27,820 nt of DNA from Bacteroidia bacterium (GCA_025996865.1 BNTV01000063.1:1-27820); one strand, 5' to 3'; shown: positions 8,240 through 17,570, counted from the stretch's first letter. Translations and numbers: made by a program. Notes: generated from the sequence alone by a model not told the origin.

Positions 8240-11200
8240 ATGAAAAGAATATATTCAATTTTATTTATACTATGCCTGAGTTTGGGAACGGTTTTCGCCC
8301 AAACACCAAGCAACCGGACGGCAAATACCATTATTGCCGATGTACTCGCACAGTTACCGGCCAACAATCAGGCCAATTACAATCAAAAAATGAAAGACCT
8401 GGTTTCCACCGGAGAAGCAGGCATCCTGCAATTGGCTAAATCGTTGGAAACCAATAAGGGAAACGATGCCAAAGTTAAATATGCCTTGAATGGTTTGGCA
8501 ACTTATGTCTCGGCAGAAGGACAAGACGCCGCCCGACTGACGGTGGTCAATGCTTACCTGAAAGCCTTGGACGAAATCAAGGATGCCGACAACAAAGCAT
8601 TTATCATCAGCCTGCTCGAAATTGCAGGAAAAGAGGAAGCCATTGCGAAATTAAAGACTTATTCGAAAGATGCTGCAACGGTGGTAAGCAATGCTGCAAC
8701 CAAAGCTTTGACATCCATCAATGGCCCGGAGCCTCAAAGACCGCCATTTACAGAAAAGCAAACGAGGGATTTATTCAAAAAGGCAGAAAAAGAAGGTAAA
8801 ATTCAAAACCGCGAAGCATGGCTGCAACGGCTGATGGCGTCCAATCCCGCTAATGTGGTCAAATTAGTGCGGACGGCGCTGAAAGACGAAAGTAGAGATT
8901 ATAGAAATGCCGCCTTGAATTACGCGCGGGATTATCCAAGTTCGGAATTATTCGTCGAATTGTCAAACACAATGAAGAAGGCAAGCCCTGAACTGAAAAC
9001 AGATATTCTGAATTGGTTTGCACGAATTTACGGTGGAAATGAACTTACGATTGTGCCTTTTTATTCCAATTTGGCGCTTCCTGAATTGGCAAATAAGGAC
9101 TTGGAAGTAAGAAAAGCAGCAATTACTTTGATGGCAAAAATAGATAACAATGAATCCATGCAAGCTTTGGCAAAACTATTGAACAGTTCCGACGAACAGA
9201 ATATTCAATTGGCGAAAGAGGCTTTGATTGTGAAGAAGGGTAATATTTCCGATGAAGTGGCTGCGGTCATCCCTACCGCTACCGAGTCCGGGATAATTGC
9301 CGGATTGGAATTGTTGGCACATCGTAAGGCAGATAAACATCTCAATGTAGTGCTTTCGTATCTCAATTCAACGAATCCAAAATTACAAACTGCGGCATAT
9401 ACGGCTTTAAAAGATGTGGCTACACCCGAAAGTCTGCCCGCACTCAGCGCTCAATTACAATTAGCCCCTGCCAATGCTGTTTCGGCAGTTCAACAAGCGA
9501 TTGTTGCCGCCATCAGATCCTATCCGGCTGACAAAAAATTGGAAATCATCACTCAGAATATGAATCTGGCTGCCGCTAATAACAAGCAGTATCTGTTCTA
9601 TCCGCTATTAGCGACAACAGGCGACCCCAAAGCGCTCAATACCATCATAGAGCGTTTTTCAAAAGAGAGTGGAACGGCCAAAGAAGCCGCTTTCCAGGCA
9701 TTGTTGGATTGGAACGGTATTGAGGTTGCAGACGAATTGTATAAAATCGGGCAAAGCACATCAACTTTTAGCGCCAAAGCCACAGATAGTTACATTAAAT
9801 TGGCTTCCGACACCAAATTATCGGGCGAAAACCGGCGCATTTTCCTGACAAACGCCTTAGAAATAGCAAAAACCGATGCACAGAAAAATGAAATACTGAA
9901 ACAACTCGGACAAACAAATTCGTATCTCGGTTTGCTGCTTGCCGGAGAATACTTGGACAAACCGGCTGTACAGCAGGCGGCTGCCAATGCCGTTAGGGAC
10001 ATCGCCTTGAACAACAAAAATTTTACCGGAAAAAACATACGCCAATTGCTCGAAAAAGTCTCAAAGGTTTTGGACAATCCCGATGCCGGATATCAACGGG
10101 AAGCCATTCGCAAACATTTGAACGAAATGCCTGATGAAGAAGGTTTTGTTTCCATTTTCAACGGGAAAGACCTGACCCATTGGAAGGGTCTTGTCGGCAA
10201 TCCGCTTGTCCGTGCGAAAATGAAACCGGCAGAACTTGCCAAAGCGCAAGTGAAAGCCAATGAACAAATGCGCAAGGACTGGAAAGTCGAAAACGGTTTG
10301 CTGGTATTCGACGGAACAGGATATGACAATATCTGCACGGAAAAACTATACGGCGATTTTGAAATGTACGTGGACTGGCAATTGGAACCGTCTCCCGAAG
10401 CGGATGCCGGAATTTATTTGCGTGGTACGCCTCAGGTGCAGATGTGGAATATTGAGCGCACCAATGTAGGCGCCCAAGTCGGCTCCGGCGGTTTGTACAA
10501 CAACCAAACAAATCCTTCCAAACCACTCAAAGTGGCGGACAATAAATTAGGTGAATGGAATAATTTGTATATCAAAATGATAGGCGATAGAGTTACCGTT
10601 TTACTCAATGGAGAATTAGTCGTGGACCAAGTTATTCTTGAAAATTACTGGGACCGCTCCCAAGCCATTTTCCCCGTCGAACAAATTGAATTGCAAGCAC
10701 ATGGAAGCAAAGTCTATTACAAGAATATCTATGTGAAAGAATTGGAACGCCCGAAACCTTTCGAACTTTCGGCTCAAGAGAAAAAAGAAGGTTTCCAAAT
10801 GCTGTTCGACGGCACCAATATGCACGAATGGACAGGTAATCTGGCTGATTATCTACTCGAAGAAGGAACCATCAGCGTACATCCGGGACAAAGTTATGGT
10901 GGCAATCTTTACACAAAGAAAGAGTATGCCGATTTCGCTTTCCGCTTTGAATTTCAACTCACTCCCTCCGCCAACAACGGTGTAGGCATCCGCTCCTCGA
11001 TGAAAGGCGACGATGCCTACAATGCCATGGAAATTCAGATTCTCGACTGCGAACATCCTGTTTACAAGGACATTGAGCCTTACCAGCATCACGGTTCGGT
11101 TTACGGCGTGATTGCAGCCGAACATGGCGCAATGAAGCCCGTTGGCGAATGGAACGAAGAGGAAATTTATGCCAAGGGCGACCATATCCGCGTTACGCTC

Positions 11201-11365
11201 AACGGCAAAGTCATTCTTGACGGGAACATTCGCGAAGCAGCCAAAAACGGTACCATTGACCACAAAGAACATCCGGGATTGTTCAACAAAACAGGGCACA
11301 TCGGGTTTCTTGGGCATGGAAATGAGCTGAAATTCAGAAACATCAGGATAAAAGAAATAAAGTAA
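8240..11365 (+). CDS. Exported HEAT-repeat protein with two DUF1080 domains
   Basis: This 1041-residue protein has an N-terminal signal peptide ending near TVFAQ. Residues about 25-620 are alanine- and leucine-rich helical repeats of HEAT type. A first DUF1080 domain runs from about 633 (GFVSIFNGKDLTHWKG) to about 837. A second runs from about 848 (FQMLFDGTNMHEWTG) to the C-terminus. DUF1080 is a concanavalin-like fold annotated as 3-keto-disaccharide hydrolase. The two copies are clearly related but divergent, so one may be catalytic and the other may bind sugar. It lies 19 nt after the oxidoreductase and 16 nt before the split-barrel gene, so the three are almost certainly one operon. The size and domain doubling are larger than the common single-domain proteins of about 250 residues. 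Confidence 0.92.
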   Translation: MKRIYSILFILCLSLGTVFAQTPSNRTANTIIADVLAQLPANNQANYNQKMKDLVSTGEAGILQLAKSLETNKGNDAKVKYALNGLATYVSAEGQDAARLTVVNAYLKALDEIKDADNKAFIISLLEIAGKEEAIAKLKTYSKDAATVVSNAATKALTSINGPEPQRPPFTEKQTRDLFKKAEKEGKIQNREAWLQRLMASNPANVVKLVRTALKDESRDYRNAALNYARDYPSSELFVELSNTMKKASPELKTDILNWFARIYGGNELTIVPFYSNLALPELANKDLEVRKAAITLMAKIDNNESMQALAKLLNSSDEQNIQLAKEALIVKKGNISDEVAAVIPTATESGIIAGLELLAHRKADKHLNVVLSYLNSTNPKLQTAAYTALKDVATPESLPALSAQLQLAPANAVSAVQQAIVAAIRSYPADKKLEIITQNMNLAAANNKQYLFYPLLATTGDPKALNTIIERFSKESGTAKEAAFQALLDWNGIEVADELYKIGQSTSTFSAKATDSYIKLASDTKLSGENRRIFLTNALEIAKTDAQKNEILKQLGQTNSYLGLLLAGEYLDKPAVQQAAANAVRDIALNNKNFTGKNIRQLLEKVSKVLDNPDAGYQREAIRKHLNEMPDEEGFVSIFNGKDLTHWKGLVGNPLVRAKMKPAELAKAQVKANEQMRKDWKVENGLLVFDGTGYDNICTEKLYGDFEMYVDWQLEPSPEADAGIYLRGTPQVQMWNIERTNVGAQVGSGGLYNNQTNPSKPLKVADNKLGEWNNLYIKMIGDRVTVLLNGELVVDQVILENYWDRSQAIFPVEQIELQAHGSKVYYKNIYVKELERPKPFELSAQEKKEGFQMLFDGTNMHEWTGNLADYLLEEGTISVHPGQSYGGNLYTKKEYADFAFRFEFQLTPSANNGVGIRSSMKGDDAYNAMEIQILDCEHPVYKDIEPYQHHGSVYGVIAAEHGAMKPVGEWNEEEIYAKGDHIRVTLNGKVILDGNIREAAKNGTIDHKEHPGLFNKTGHIGFLGHGNELKFRNIRIKEIK

Positions 11366-11381
11366 AAAACACCTGATAATT

Positions 11382-11879
11382 ATGCAAAATTTAAAATCAG
11401 CTATCATTATCTGCGCAATGCTATTCACCTTCGGGGTTTCAATGCAAGCGCAAACAAACGAAAAAAAACAGGAACAACCCATGAAAGAAGTATGTAATTT
11501 TCTGAAACAATGCGGTAAATACTTTATCGCCACCGTTGAAGGCGACCAGCCGCGCGTGCGCCCGTTCGGGACGGCAGCCATTTACGAAAACCGGCTTTAC
11601 ATCCAGACCGGCAAACGCAAAAATGTTGCCAAACAAATGATGGCAAATCCGAAAATCGAGATTTGCGCATACGACGAAGCTAACGGAGTATGGTTGCGTA
11701 TCGAAGCGACCGTCGTACCTGACGAACGTGTTGAAGCCAAGCAGTTTATGCTCGACGAATACCCTTCGCTCAAAGGAATGTATTCGGCTACGGATGATAA
11801 TACGTTTTTGCTTTATCTAAGCAACGTGACTGCAACTTTTTACAGTTTTGAAGGTGAACCGCGAGTGGTGAAATTTTAA
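11382..11879 (+). CDS. Pyridoxamine 5'-phosphate oxidase-like split-barrel protein, apparently exported
   Basis: This protein has 165 residues from the first ATG. The core from about residue 34 (MKEVCNFLKQCGKYFIAT) to the end is a small FMN-binding split-barrel of the pyridoxamine-phosphate-oxidase-like superfamily, with the characteristic VRPFGTAAIYENRLYIQTG and KQMMANPKIEICAY segments. The first 33 residues form a plausible signal peptide with a cut after SMQAQ. An internal ATG at 11481 would give a cytoplasmic protein of about 132 residues, close to the usual family length, and an AGGA sits about 9 nt upstream of it. I prefer the long form because the two upstream operon genes are also exported. 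The substrate is unknown; a flavin or haem-type reductive role is possible. Confidence 0.85.
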   Translation: MQNLKSAIIICAMLFTFGVSMQAQTNEKKQEQPMKEVCNFLKQCGKYFIATVEGDQPRVRPFGTAAIYENRLYIQTGKRKNVAKQMMANPKIEICAYDEANGVWLRIEATVVPDERVEAKQFMLDEYPSLKGMYSATDDNTFLLYLSNVTATFYSFEGEPRVVKF

Positions 11880-11904
11880 ACTGTTTTATTCTGCACAGTA
11901 TGGT

Positions 11905-11958
11905 TTTTGTGCATCGTCATTGCGAAGGTGAATCCTGAAGCAATGACGATGCACAAAA
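11905..11958. terminator. Bidirectional hairpin between convergent genes, 19-bp perfect stem
   Basis: Positions 11905-11923 and 11940-11958 are exact reverse complements (19 bp) around a 16-nt loop. The stem ends in A/T runs on both sides (TTTT on the left, AAAA on the right), giving a T-run after the hairpin in each direction. It sits between the split-barrel gene (ends 11879) and the convergent esterase gene (ends 11968). The inner bases resemble the widespread CGTCATTGCGA-type dispersed repeat, so the terminator may be a domesticated repeat. Confidence 0.8.
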
Positions 11959-11967
11959 TTAAACCGC

Positions 11968-13203
11968 TTAAAGTTTAATTAATTTCGTAATTCGATTATT
12001 ATTTCCGGACTGAATGCGGATAAGATAAATCCCCGGCTTCAGGATGGAAATATCCGTCTGTCCCGAAACAAAAGCTTTGGACAAAAGCGTTTTACCAGCC
12101 AAATCATAAACCGTTACATTCCCTTCTTCAATCCCGAAACGGATAATGTCCTGCGCCGGATTGGGATAGAAATGTGCGCCGGCAAGCGGGAAGTTCCGGA
12201 TTCCGGTAGCATCACCGGAGGCATGGGAACGAATGAATTTTACGGTTTCTTCCACATAATCCATGCAATCGCCGTTTGCTTTCCTGAAAAAATAACTGTG
12301 GCCGGCGCCATTAATCCGGTAATGGATAACTTCATAAATCGGCGCAGGATAGGTGATTTTTTCCACCCTGATGTCATTGGTGGAAGCATAATACCGCACA
12401 TCTTCGACCACAGGATTGCCAGCCGAATTGTTTTTTACCCAATAATCAATCACTTGCTGTTTATCCTGCGCCAAGTCAACCTGCATGCCCGACCGGACGT
12501 ATGAACCGGTGTAAGGCACTACTTCGTCCGTCAGGCTGTGGAAGTCGCATACAGGCGTTTTTATTCCGCTGTCCGTTCCTTCTGCGTGCAAACCCATCGA
12601 ACCGGCAACCGATATCAATCCGGATAAAATATCGCCCTGTTCCAAGGCAAACCGGTAAGCCATATATCCGCCCATCGAAGTGCCGAAAACAAAGATATTC
12701 TCTTGCGGAAGACCGTATTCGTCCCGCGTTTGGTCGATAATGGAACGGATAAAACCGGTATCGTCTATCAGTTTATTTAATTCTTCATCTAAAACGGAAA
12801 TATACGTTCCGGCCAGATAAAATCCGGCTTTGACGCCCAAACCGCAGCCCCAAACGGAATTTAACGAAAGTTGCTCGCCCGAAAACGTAGCAATCAATTG
12901 CGCTTTGGCGATAACATTCGCGTCCTGCTCCGGTAAAGCCTGAGGCGCTAAAATAAGATAGTTCAGCGAATCGGCGACATCCGAAAAGTTATATTCCTGA
13001 AAAAAATCCGCCATGGTACGATTAAATCCGTGCAAGCAGACAATAATGCCGGCCGGCCGGTTATAAAGCGGATTGACAGGTTCGTACAATATATATTCCC
13101 GATTGAATCCGCCCGATTGAAAAGCCCTTTTTACAGGCGGATTTCCGGCAAAAAGCGCAATGCTTGCCAGACAAAAAAATACTGTTGTATAGATTCTATT
13201 CAT
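11968..13203 (-). CDS. T9SS-exported alpha/beta-hydrolase (esterase)
   Basis: This 411-residue protein has a signal peptide (cut near LFAG), a hydrolase domain (about 25-325) and a C-terminal type IX secretion sorting domain (about 345-411, starting FYPNPAQD, with VYDLAGKTL and LKPGIYLIRI). The probable catalytic triad is Ser176 in GTSMGG, Asp226 in SLTDEVVP and His302 in GAGHSYF. CLHGF at 56-60 is the expected oxyanion-hole strand. The layout is that of the PHB-depolymerase/feruloyl or acetyl-xylan esterase group, which releases acyl groups from polymers; the natural substrate cannot be told. The protein should be secreted or anchored on the cell surface by T9SS, which implies that machinery elsewhere in the genome. 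It is transcribed alone and converges on the DUF1080 operon. Confidence 0.9.
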   Translation of the reverse strand: MNRIYTTVFFCLASIALFAGNPPVKRAFQSGGFNREYILYEPVNPLYNRPAGIIVCLHGFNRTMADFFQEYNFSDVADSLNYLILAPQALPEQDANVIAKAQLIATFSGEQLSLNSVWGCGLGVKAGFYLAGTYISVLDEELNKLIDDTGFIRSIIDQTRDEYGLPQENIFVFGTSMGGYMAYRFALEQGDILSGLISVAGSMGLHAEGTDSGIKTPVCDFHSLTDEVVPYTGSYVRSGMQVDLAQDKQQVIDYWVKNNSAGNPVVEDVRYYASTNDIRVEKITYPAPIYEVIHYRINGAGHSYFFRKANGDCMDYVEETVKFIRSHASGDATGIRNFPLAGAHFYPNPAQDIIRFGIEEGNVTVYDLAGKTLLSKAFVSGQTDISILKPGIYLIRIQSGNNNRITKLIKL

Positions 13204-13287
13204 AATTTTCCAGTATAAAACACGATAATTTGATTTACGTTTAAATAATCATTCATTCTGCGAAAGTAAAAAAAATTATTGAAAAAC

Positions 13288-13318
13288 TTGTATAATATCC
13301 GTCTGAATATTATCTTTG
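13288..13318 (+). promoter_or_regulatory. Promoter of the metA operon
   Basis: TTG (13288-13290) is followed after 20 nt by TATCTTTG (13311-13318), a good match to the Bacteroidota TTTG/TAnnTTTG arrangement. Transcription would start near 13322, about 50 nt before the metA ATG. No SAM riboswitch-like fold was recognised in the short leader. Confidence 0.6.
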
Positions 13319-13370
13319 TAATATCTATTTAACATCCGTAATGGGATTGTTGTACGATAATCAATAAAAT

Positions 13371-14309
13371 ATGCCTGTAAATATACCCCACAATTTACCC
13401 GCCGTCGAGATTCTCAAAAAAGAAAATATTTTTGTGATGGACAACTTGCGTGCAGCTACGCAAGATATTCGCCCGTTGAAAGTGGCGCTGCTGAATCTCA
13501 TGCCCGTAAAAATCGTTACCGAAACGGATTTCGTGCGTTTGCTTTCCAACAGTCCGCTCCAAGTAGAAGTGGATTTGATAAAAATGAAAACGCATGAAAG
13601 CAAACATACACCGGTAGAGCATTTAGCTACCTTTTACAAAAATTTCGACGACATCCGCAAAGAAAACTACGACGGAATGATTATCACGGGAGCGCCGGTC
13701 GAAATGCTTGATTTCGAGGACGTAAATTATTGGGAAGAATTAACGGAAATCTTTGATTGGGCAGCCAAGCACGTCACCTCAACGATATATATTTGTTGGG
13801 CGGCGCAAGCCGGATTGTATCATTTTCACGGAATCAACAAATATCCTTTGGGGAAGAAAAAATTCGGCGTATTCAAGCACACGCTTAATAATCCGGGCAT
13901 CCCGCTTTTCCGCGGATTTGACAATGAATTTTATGTTCCCCACAGCCGGCACACCGACATCCGGCGCGAAGACATCCTTAAAGTTCCTGCTTTGAGCTTG
14001 CTTTCCGAATCGCCGGAAGCAGGCGTTTACCTCGTCATGTCGCGCGGGGGACGCGAGATATTCATCACCGGACATTCCGAATACGCTCCGGAAACATTAA
14101 ATAATGAATACATGCGCGACCTCGCCAAAGACCTTCCCATTGAAATGCCGGTCAATTATTACAAAGACAACAATCCCGAAAAAGGAATCTGCGTACAATG
14201 GCGCGCCCATGCACATCTCATGTTTAAAAACTGGCTGAACTATTACGTATATCAGGCTACACCTTTCGATCCGAAAGAAATAGAACAAATGAGAGAAATA
14301 AATGTATAG
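13371..14309 (+). CDS. metA: Homoserine O-acetyltransferase, MetA type
   Basis: This 312-residue member of the MetA family catalyses acyl transfer to the hydroxyl of homoserine, the first committed step of methionine synthesis, in the cytoplasm. The catalytic residues fall at the family's standard positions: Cys142 (ICWAAQAG), His235 and Glu237 (TGHSEY). Residue 111 in GAPVEML is Glu. In characterised MetA enzymes, Glu at this position goes with acetyl-CoA and Gly (as in E. coli) with succinyl-CoA, so this enzyme is predicted to be an acetyltransferase although databases often label the family succinyltransferase. The full family length is present. The stop overlaps the next gene's ATG by 8 nt. 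Confidence 0.95.
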   Translation: MPVNIPHNLPAVEILKKENIFVMDNLRAATQDIRPLKVALLNLMPVKIVTETDFVRLLSNSPLQVEVDLIKMKTHESKHTPVEHLATFYKNFDDIRKENYDGMIITGAPVEMLDFEDVNYWEELTEIFDWAAKHVTSTIYICWAAQAGLYHFHGINKYPLGKKKFGVFKHTLNNPGIPLFRGFDNEFYVPHSRHTDIRREDILKVPALSLLSESPEAGVYLVMSRGGREIFITGHSEYAPETLNNEYMRDLAKDLPIEMPVNYYKDNNPEKGICVQWRAHAHLMFKNWLNYYVYQATPFDPKEIEQMREINV

Positions 14310-16140
14310 CCGGACTGTCAGAAAAATAGAATTGTTATCCCCTGCGGGAAATTTGGAAACCGGTATCGAAGCCATTAATCACGGCGCAGATGCGGTTTAT
14401 ATCGGCGCACCGCGTTTCAGCGCACGCGCCGCCGCCGGAAATTCCTTGTACGATATTCGCCGGTTGGTTGAATATGCTCACCAATACCGGGCAAAAGTCT
14501 ATGTCGCGCTCAACACGATTCTTTACGATTCCGAACTCCCCGAAGCTGAAGAAATAATCCGCGAATGTTACGATATAGGGGTTGACGCATTGATTATCCA
14601 AGACATGGGCATCCTGAAGCTCGACATTCCCCCTATCCCACTCCATGCCAGCACGCAGTGTGACAACCGAGACATCGACAAGATTCGTTTTTTTGAGAAA
14701 TTGGGATTCGCACAAGTAGTTTTGGCTCGCGAACTTTCGCTGGAAGATATAAAGACCATTGCCAAGCGAACAAATCTTTCATTGGAAGTCTTTGTACATG
14801 GTGCATTGTGCGTCTCATGCAGCGGACAATGTTATATCAGTCAATCAGTTACAGGAAGAAGCGCCAACCGTGGGGAATGCGCCCAGTTTTGCCGCTTGCC
14901 TTACACTTTGCAAGACGCTACCGGAAAAACCCTCGCTCGATACAAACATTTACTTTCGCCGAAAGACCTGAATCAATCCGGAAACCTCGAAAAATTATTG
15001 GATGCCGGCGTTTCTTCGCTGAAAATCGAAGGACGGTTGAAAGAAACATCTTACGTCAAAAACATTACGGCTTATTACCGGCAAAAATTGGATGCGATTT
15101 TTGAAAAAAGACCGGAATACGCCCGCGCTTCATCAGGTACAACGACTCCATTTTTTGTTCCGGATCCTGCCAAAAGTTTCAATCGCGGATTCACATCTTA
15201 TTTTCTTCACGGCAGAAAAGAACCGGTCGTTTCTCCCGATACGCCAAAATCTACCGGCGAACCGATCGGTAACATCAAAGATTTAAACCGGAATTTTTTC
15301 ACTGCCACCGGACAAAAAACGATTCACAATGGCGACGGACTTTGCTTTTTCAACGAACGGAAAGAATTGCAGGGATTCCGCGTAAACAAAGTAACTGACG
15401 GGAAAATTTTTCCGGCTGAAATGCCTTCGCTCAGCATCGGTACAACCTTATATCGAAATTTCGACCGGGAATTTGAAAAAACATTGGCCCAAAAATCAGC
15501 AGAAAGAAAAATCAATATAGACTTCGTTCTGGAAGAAGATGAATTCGGTTTCAGCTTAACCGCCACAGATGAAGATGGTTGCCAAACAAATATCCGTCAT
15601 GCTTTCCCAAAAGAAATTTCGCCGAAAAACCAAAAGGAAAATCAGGAACAGCAACTGTCCAAATTAGGAAATACGCCTTTTCAATTAGATAAACTGACAA
15701 TTACTTTTTCGATGAATTGGTTTATCCCGTCCTCCGTTTTGAGTAATATGCGCAGGAGAGCCGTCGAAGGCTTGTTAGCCGAACGAAAAAACAATTATCT
15801 CCGGCCCGAAAGAAAAATCCCACCCATCTCACCGGTTTATCCTGAAAAGAATTTGAGCTATTTGGCCAATGTCGCCAACCGGAAAGCCCTGACATTTTAC
15901 AAACAATCCGGTGTAGAAACCATTGAACCTGCCTTTGAAACAGAAGCCAAAACAAATGTACCCGTCATGTTTACCAAACATTGTATCCTTCATCAAATGG
16001 GTTGTTGTAAGAAAGAGACGAATGTAAAAAACGATCTTGTAGAGCCGCTTTTTTTATTTTCCGGGAAAAATCGTTTTCAATTGAAATTTGATTGCGGGCG
16101 TTGTGAGATGCAAGTCATTAATATTGCCCATTACCGATAA
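14302..16140 (+). CDS. U32 family protein (RlhA/TrhP-type RNA hydroxylation)
   Basis: This 612-residue protein begins with the U32 hallmark IELLSPAGN and contains [15 protein letters not shown]. The cysteine-rich core [15 protein letters not shown] and [11 protein letters not shown] (Cys170, 173, 177, 193, 197) fits a metal or Fe-S site. A C-terminal extension (about 380-612) with a second cysteine cluster ([16 protein letters not shown]) resembles the DUF3656/collagenase-like part of RlhA. Family members are named peptidases, but the E. coli proteins act in prephenate-dependent hydroxylation of 23S rRNA (RlhA) or tRNA (TrhP). The length and extension favour the RlhA side; which RNA is modified is not decided by sequence. 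It overlaps metA by 8 nt, so translation is probably coupled. Confidence 0.9.
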   Translation: MYSRTVRKIELLSPAGNLETGIEAINHGADAVYIGAPRFSARAAAGNSLYDIRRLVEYAHQYRAKVYVALNTILYDSELPEAEEIIRECYDIGVDALIIQDMGILKLDIPPIPLHASTQCDNRDIDKIRFFEKLGFAQVVLARELSLEDIKTIAKRTNLSLEVFVHGALCVSCSGQCYISQSVTGRSANRGECAQFCRLPYTLQDATGKTLARYKHLLSPKDLNQSGNLEKLLDAGVSSLKIEGRLKETSYVKNITAYYRQKLDAIFEKRPEYARASSGTTTPFFVPDPAKSFNRGFTSYFLHGRKEPVVSPDTPKSTGEPIGNIKDLNRNFFTATGQKTIHNGDGLCFFNERKELQGFRVNKVTDGKIFPAEMPSLSIGTTLYRNFDREFEKTLAQKSAERKINIDFVLEEDEFGFSLTATDEDGCQTNIRHAFPKEISPKNQKENQEQQLSKLGNTPFQLDKLTITFSMNWFIPSSVLSNMRRRAVEGLLAERKNNYLRPERKIPPISPVYPEKNLSYLANVANRKALTFYKQSGVETIEPAFETEAKTNVPVMFTKHCILHQMGCCKKETNVKNDLVEPLFLFSGKNRFQLKFDCGRCEMQVINIAHYR

Positions 16141-16212
16141 GGGCAGTAAGTATGAGCGAAGTTTCTATTAGGCACATTTTTAATTCAAAAATGCTCACCT
16201 GGAGATTGGAAA

Positions 16213-16280
16213 TTGAGCCACACAACAAATTAATTTGAGCCTGATAGCAAAACCGCTCTATTTTTTTTGCATTACCTTTA
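16213..16280 (+). promoter_or_regulatory. Candidate promoter/operator of the DUF362-esterase cluster
   Basis: TTGAGCC occurs at 16213-16219 and again at 16235-16241, a spacing of 22 bp (about two helical turns). The second copy extends to TTGAGCCTGATAGCAAAA (16235-16252), which matches 16 of 18 bases of an element in front of araC at 19997-20014. A TTTGCA follows at 16266-16271 in a position equivalent to the araC -7 box, and TACCTTTA at 16273-16280 is an alternative box. The rest of the 171-nt gap after the U32 gene holds a weak A/T stem-loop (CATTTTT, AAAAATG) at about 16178-16196. Confidence 0.5.
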
Positions 16281-16311
16281 TGCCCTGATTAAACTAAAAA
16301 ATAAAAGAAAA

Positions 16312-17550
16312 ATGAAAATAATAGAAAAAAGTCGCCGAAGTTTCCTGAAAGCAGGTTTAGCGCTTGGCGCAACAGTAACAGTAGCGCCCATATTTAATGT
16401 CATGTCGGCATGTCAATCGCCTGACGAGAACAAAGAAGAAGAGACTGTGCCCGGAGAACTTCCGAAAGTGTATATGACACGGACTATTACCTCCGCAGGC
16501 TTGATGGCAGCCTATAATGCGCTTGGTAGCAAGGTAGAAGGCAAGGTGGCTGTGAAAGTCAGCACGGGCGAGCCGGGCGGTCATCATTTCCTTTCGCCCG
16601 ACCTTATCAAGGATCTGGTGCAGTCGGTCCGCGGAACAATCGTCGAATGTAATACGGCGTATCAGGGCAGGCGTTCAAGTACGGCATCGCATAAACAGGC
16701 GGCTGCCGAACACGGTTTTACGGCTATCGCCGAGGTTGATATTATGGATGAAGAAGGTTCGATAAGCCTACCCGTAAGCGGTGGGCAACGATTGACGGAA
16801 AACTTCGTCGGATCGCACTTCACAAACTACGATTCGTTCCTTGTGCTCTCGCACTTCAAGGGACACGCAATGGGCGGTTTTGGCGGCGCTCTCAAAAACA
16901 TTTCAATAGGCATCGCCTCAGTCGAAGGGAAATGCTGGATTCACAGTGGCGGCAAGAGCAAAACCAGTACTTGGGGCGGCGAGCAGACAGCGTTCCTCGA
17001 ATCAATGGCGGAAGCATCAAAAGCTGTTATTAACAGCCTTGACGGAAAAATACTGTTTGTCAATGTGATGAATAATTTGTCAATTGATTGCGATTGCGAC
17101 AGTCATCCTGCCGCGCCAGAATTGGACGACATCGGCATTCTTGCTTCGACCGACCCCGTTGCTTTGGACAAGGCTTGTGTCGATTTGATTTATGCCGCCG
17201 ACGCTGCAAAAAGTGCCTCCCTACGTCGTCGCATAGAGCAGCAAAGGGGTACTGTGTTACTCACTCACGCCGAATCGCTCGGATTGGGCAATCAGCAATA
17301 CGAACTTGTAGATATAAATTCAGGAACTGCCAATCAAGAAATAACTGTCGATAATATCCGTGTGATAGGAAGCGCAGGCTCTATAACAATCCTAAATGCC
17401 GCAGGCAAAAAAGCGATTGTTAGTAATATTCAGGGTCAAAACATTGCAAACGCCGTACTGTCTTCCGATAACGTTACCCTTACGATACCAAAAGGTGCAG
17501 TAGTAGTAGCGGTTGAAGGCGAAACGGCAGTAAAGGTAATTGTAAAATAA
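16312..17550 (+). CDS. DUF362 protein with Tat-type signal and C-terminal tail domain
   Basis: This 412-residue protein starts at the ATG at 16312. An in-frame TTG at 16267 would only add residues unlike a signal peptide. RRSFLK at 8-13 is a twin-arginine motif, and MSAC with Cys34 could be a lipoprotein cleavage site, so a Tat-exported lipoprotein is possible. Residues about 60-330 form a DUF362 domain, with LSHFKGHAMGGFGGALKN and the motif DCDCDSHPAAPELDD (about 258-272), typical of a family linked to Fe-S or redox proteins of unknown reaction. Residues about 335-412 form a beta-rich module (IRVIGSAGSITILN to VVAVEGETAVKVIVK) that resembles C-terminal tails of exported Bacteroidales proteins. 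It heads a run of four same-strand genes. No function is claimed beyond a likely envelope redox role. Confidence 0.85.
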   Translation: MKIIEKSRRSFLKAGLALGATVTVAPIFNVMSACQSPDENKEEETVPGELPKVYMTRTITSAGLMAAYNALGSKVEGKVAVKVSTGEPGGHHFLSPDLIKDLVQSVRGTIVECNTAYQGRRSSTASHKQAAAEHGFTAIAEVDIMDEEGSISLPVSGGQRLTENFVGSHFTNYDSFLVLSHFKGHAMGGFGGALKNISIGIASVEGKCWIHSGGKSKTSTWGGEQTAFLESMAEASKAVINSLDGKILFVNVMNNLSIDCDCDSHPAAPELDDIGILASTDPVALDKACVDLIYAADAAKSASLRRRIEQQRGTVLLTHAESLGLGNQQYELVDINSGTANQEITVDNIRVIGSAGSITILNAAGKKAIVSNIQGQNIANAVLSSDNVTLTIPKGAVVVAVEGETAVKVIVK

Positions 17551-17570
17551 CATATAAATAAATTAGACAA

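Noticed and set aside
10853..11581. Minus-strand ORF of 242 codons across the DUF1080 end and split-barrel gene
   Set aside because: It spans two real genes and their gap on the other strand; it has no family features.
13204..13370. Possible SAM riboswitch before metA
   Set aside because: The leader after the promoter is about 50 nt, AT-rich and without a recognisable conserved core.
16178..16196. A/T stem-loop (CATTTTT/AAAAATG) as terminator of the U32 gene
   Set aside because: The stem is only 7 bp, nearly all A/T, and lacks a T-run, so it would not be stable enough to call.
16267..16311. TTG start extending the DUF362 protein by 15 residues
   Set aside because: The added residues would place a charged stretch before the Tat motif, and the TTG lies inside the candidate promoter.
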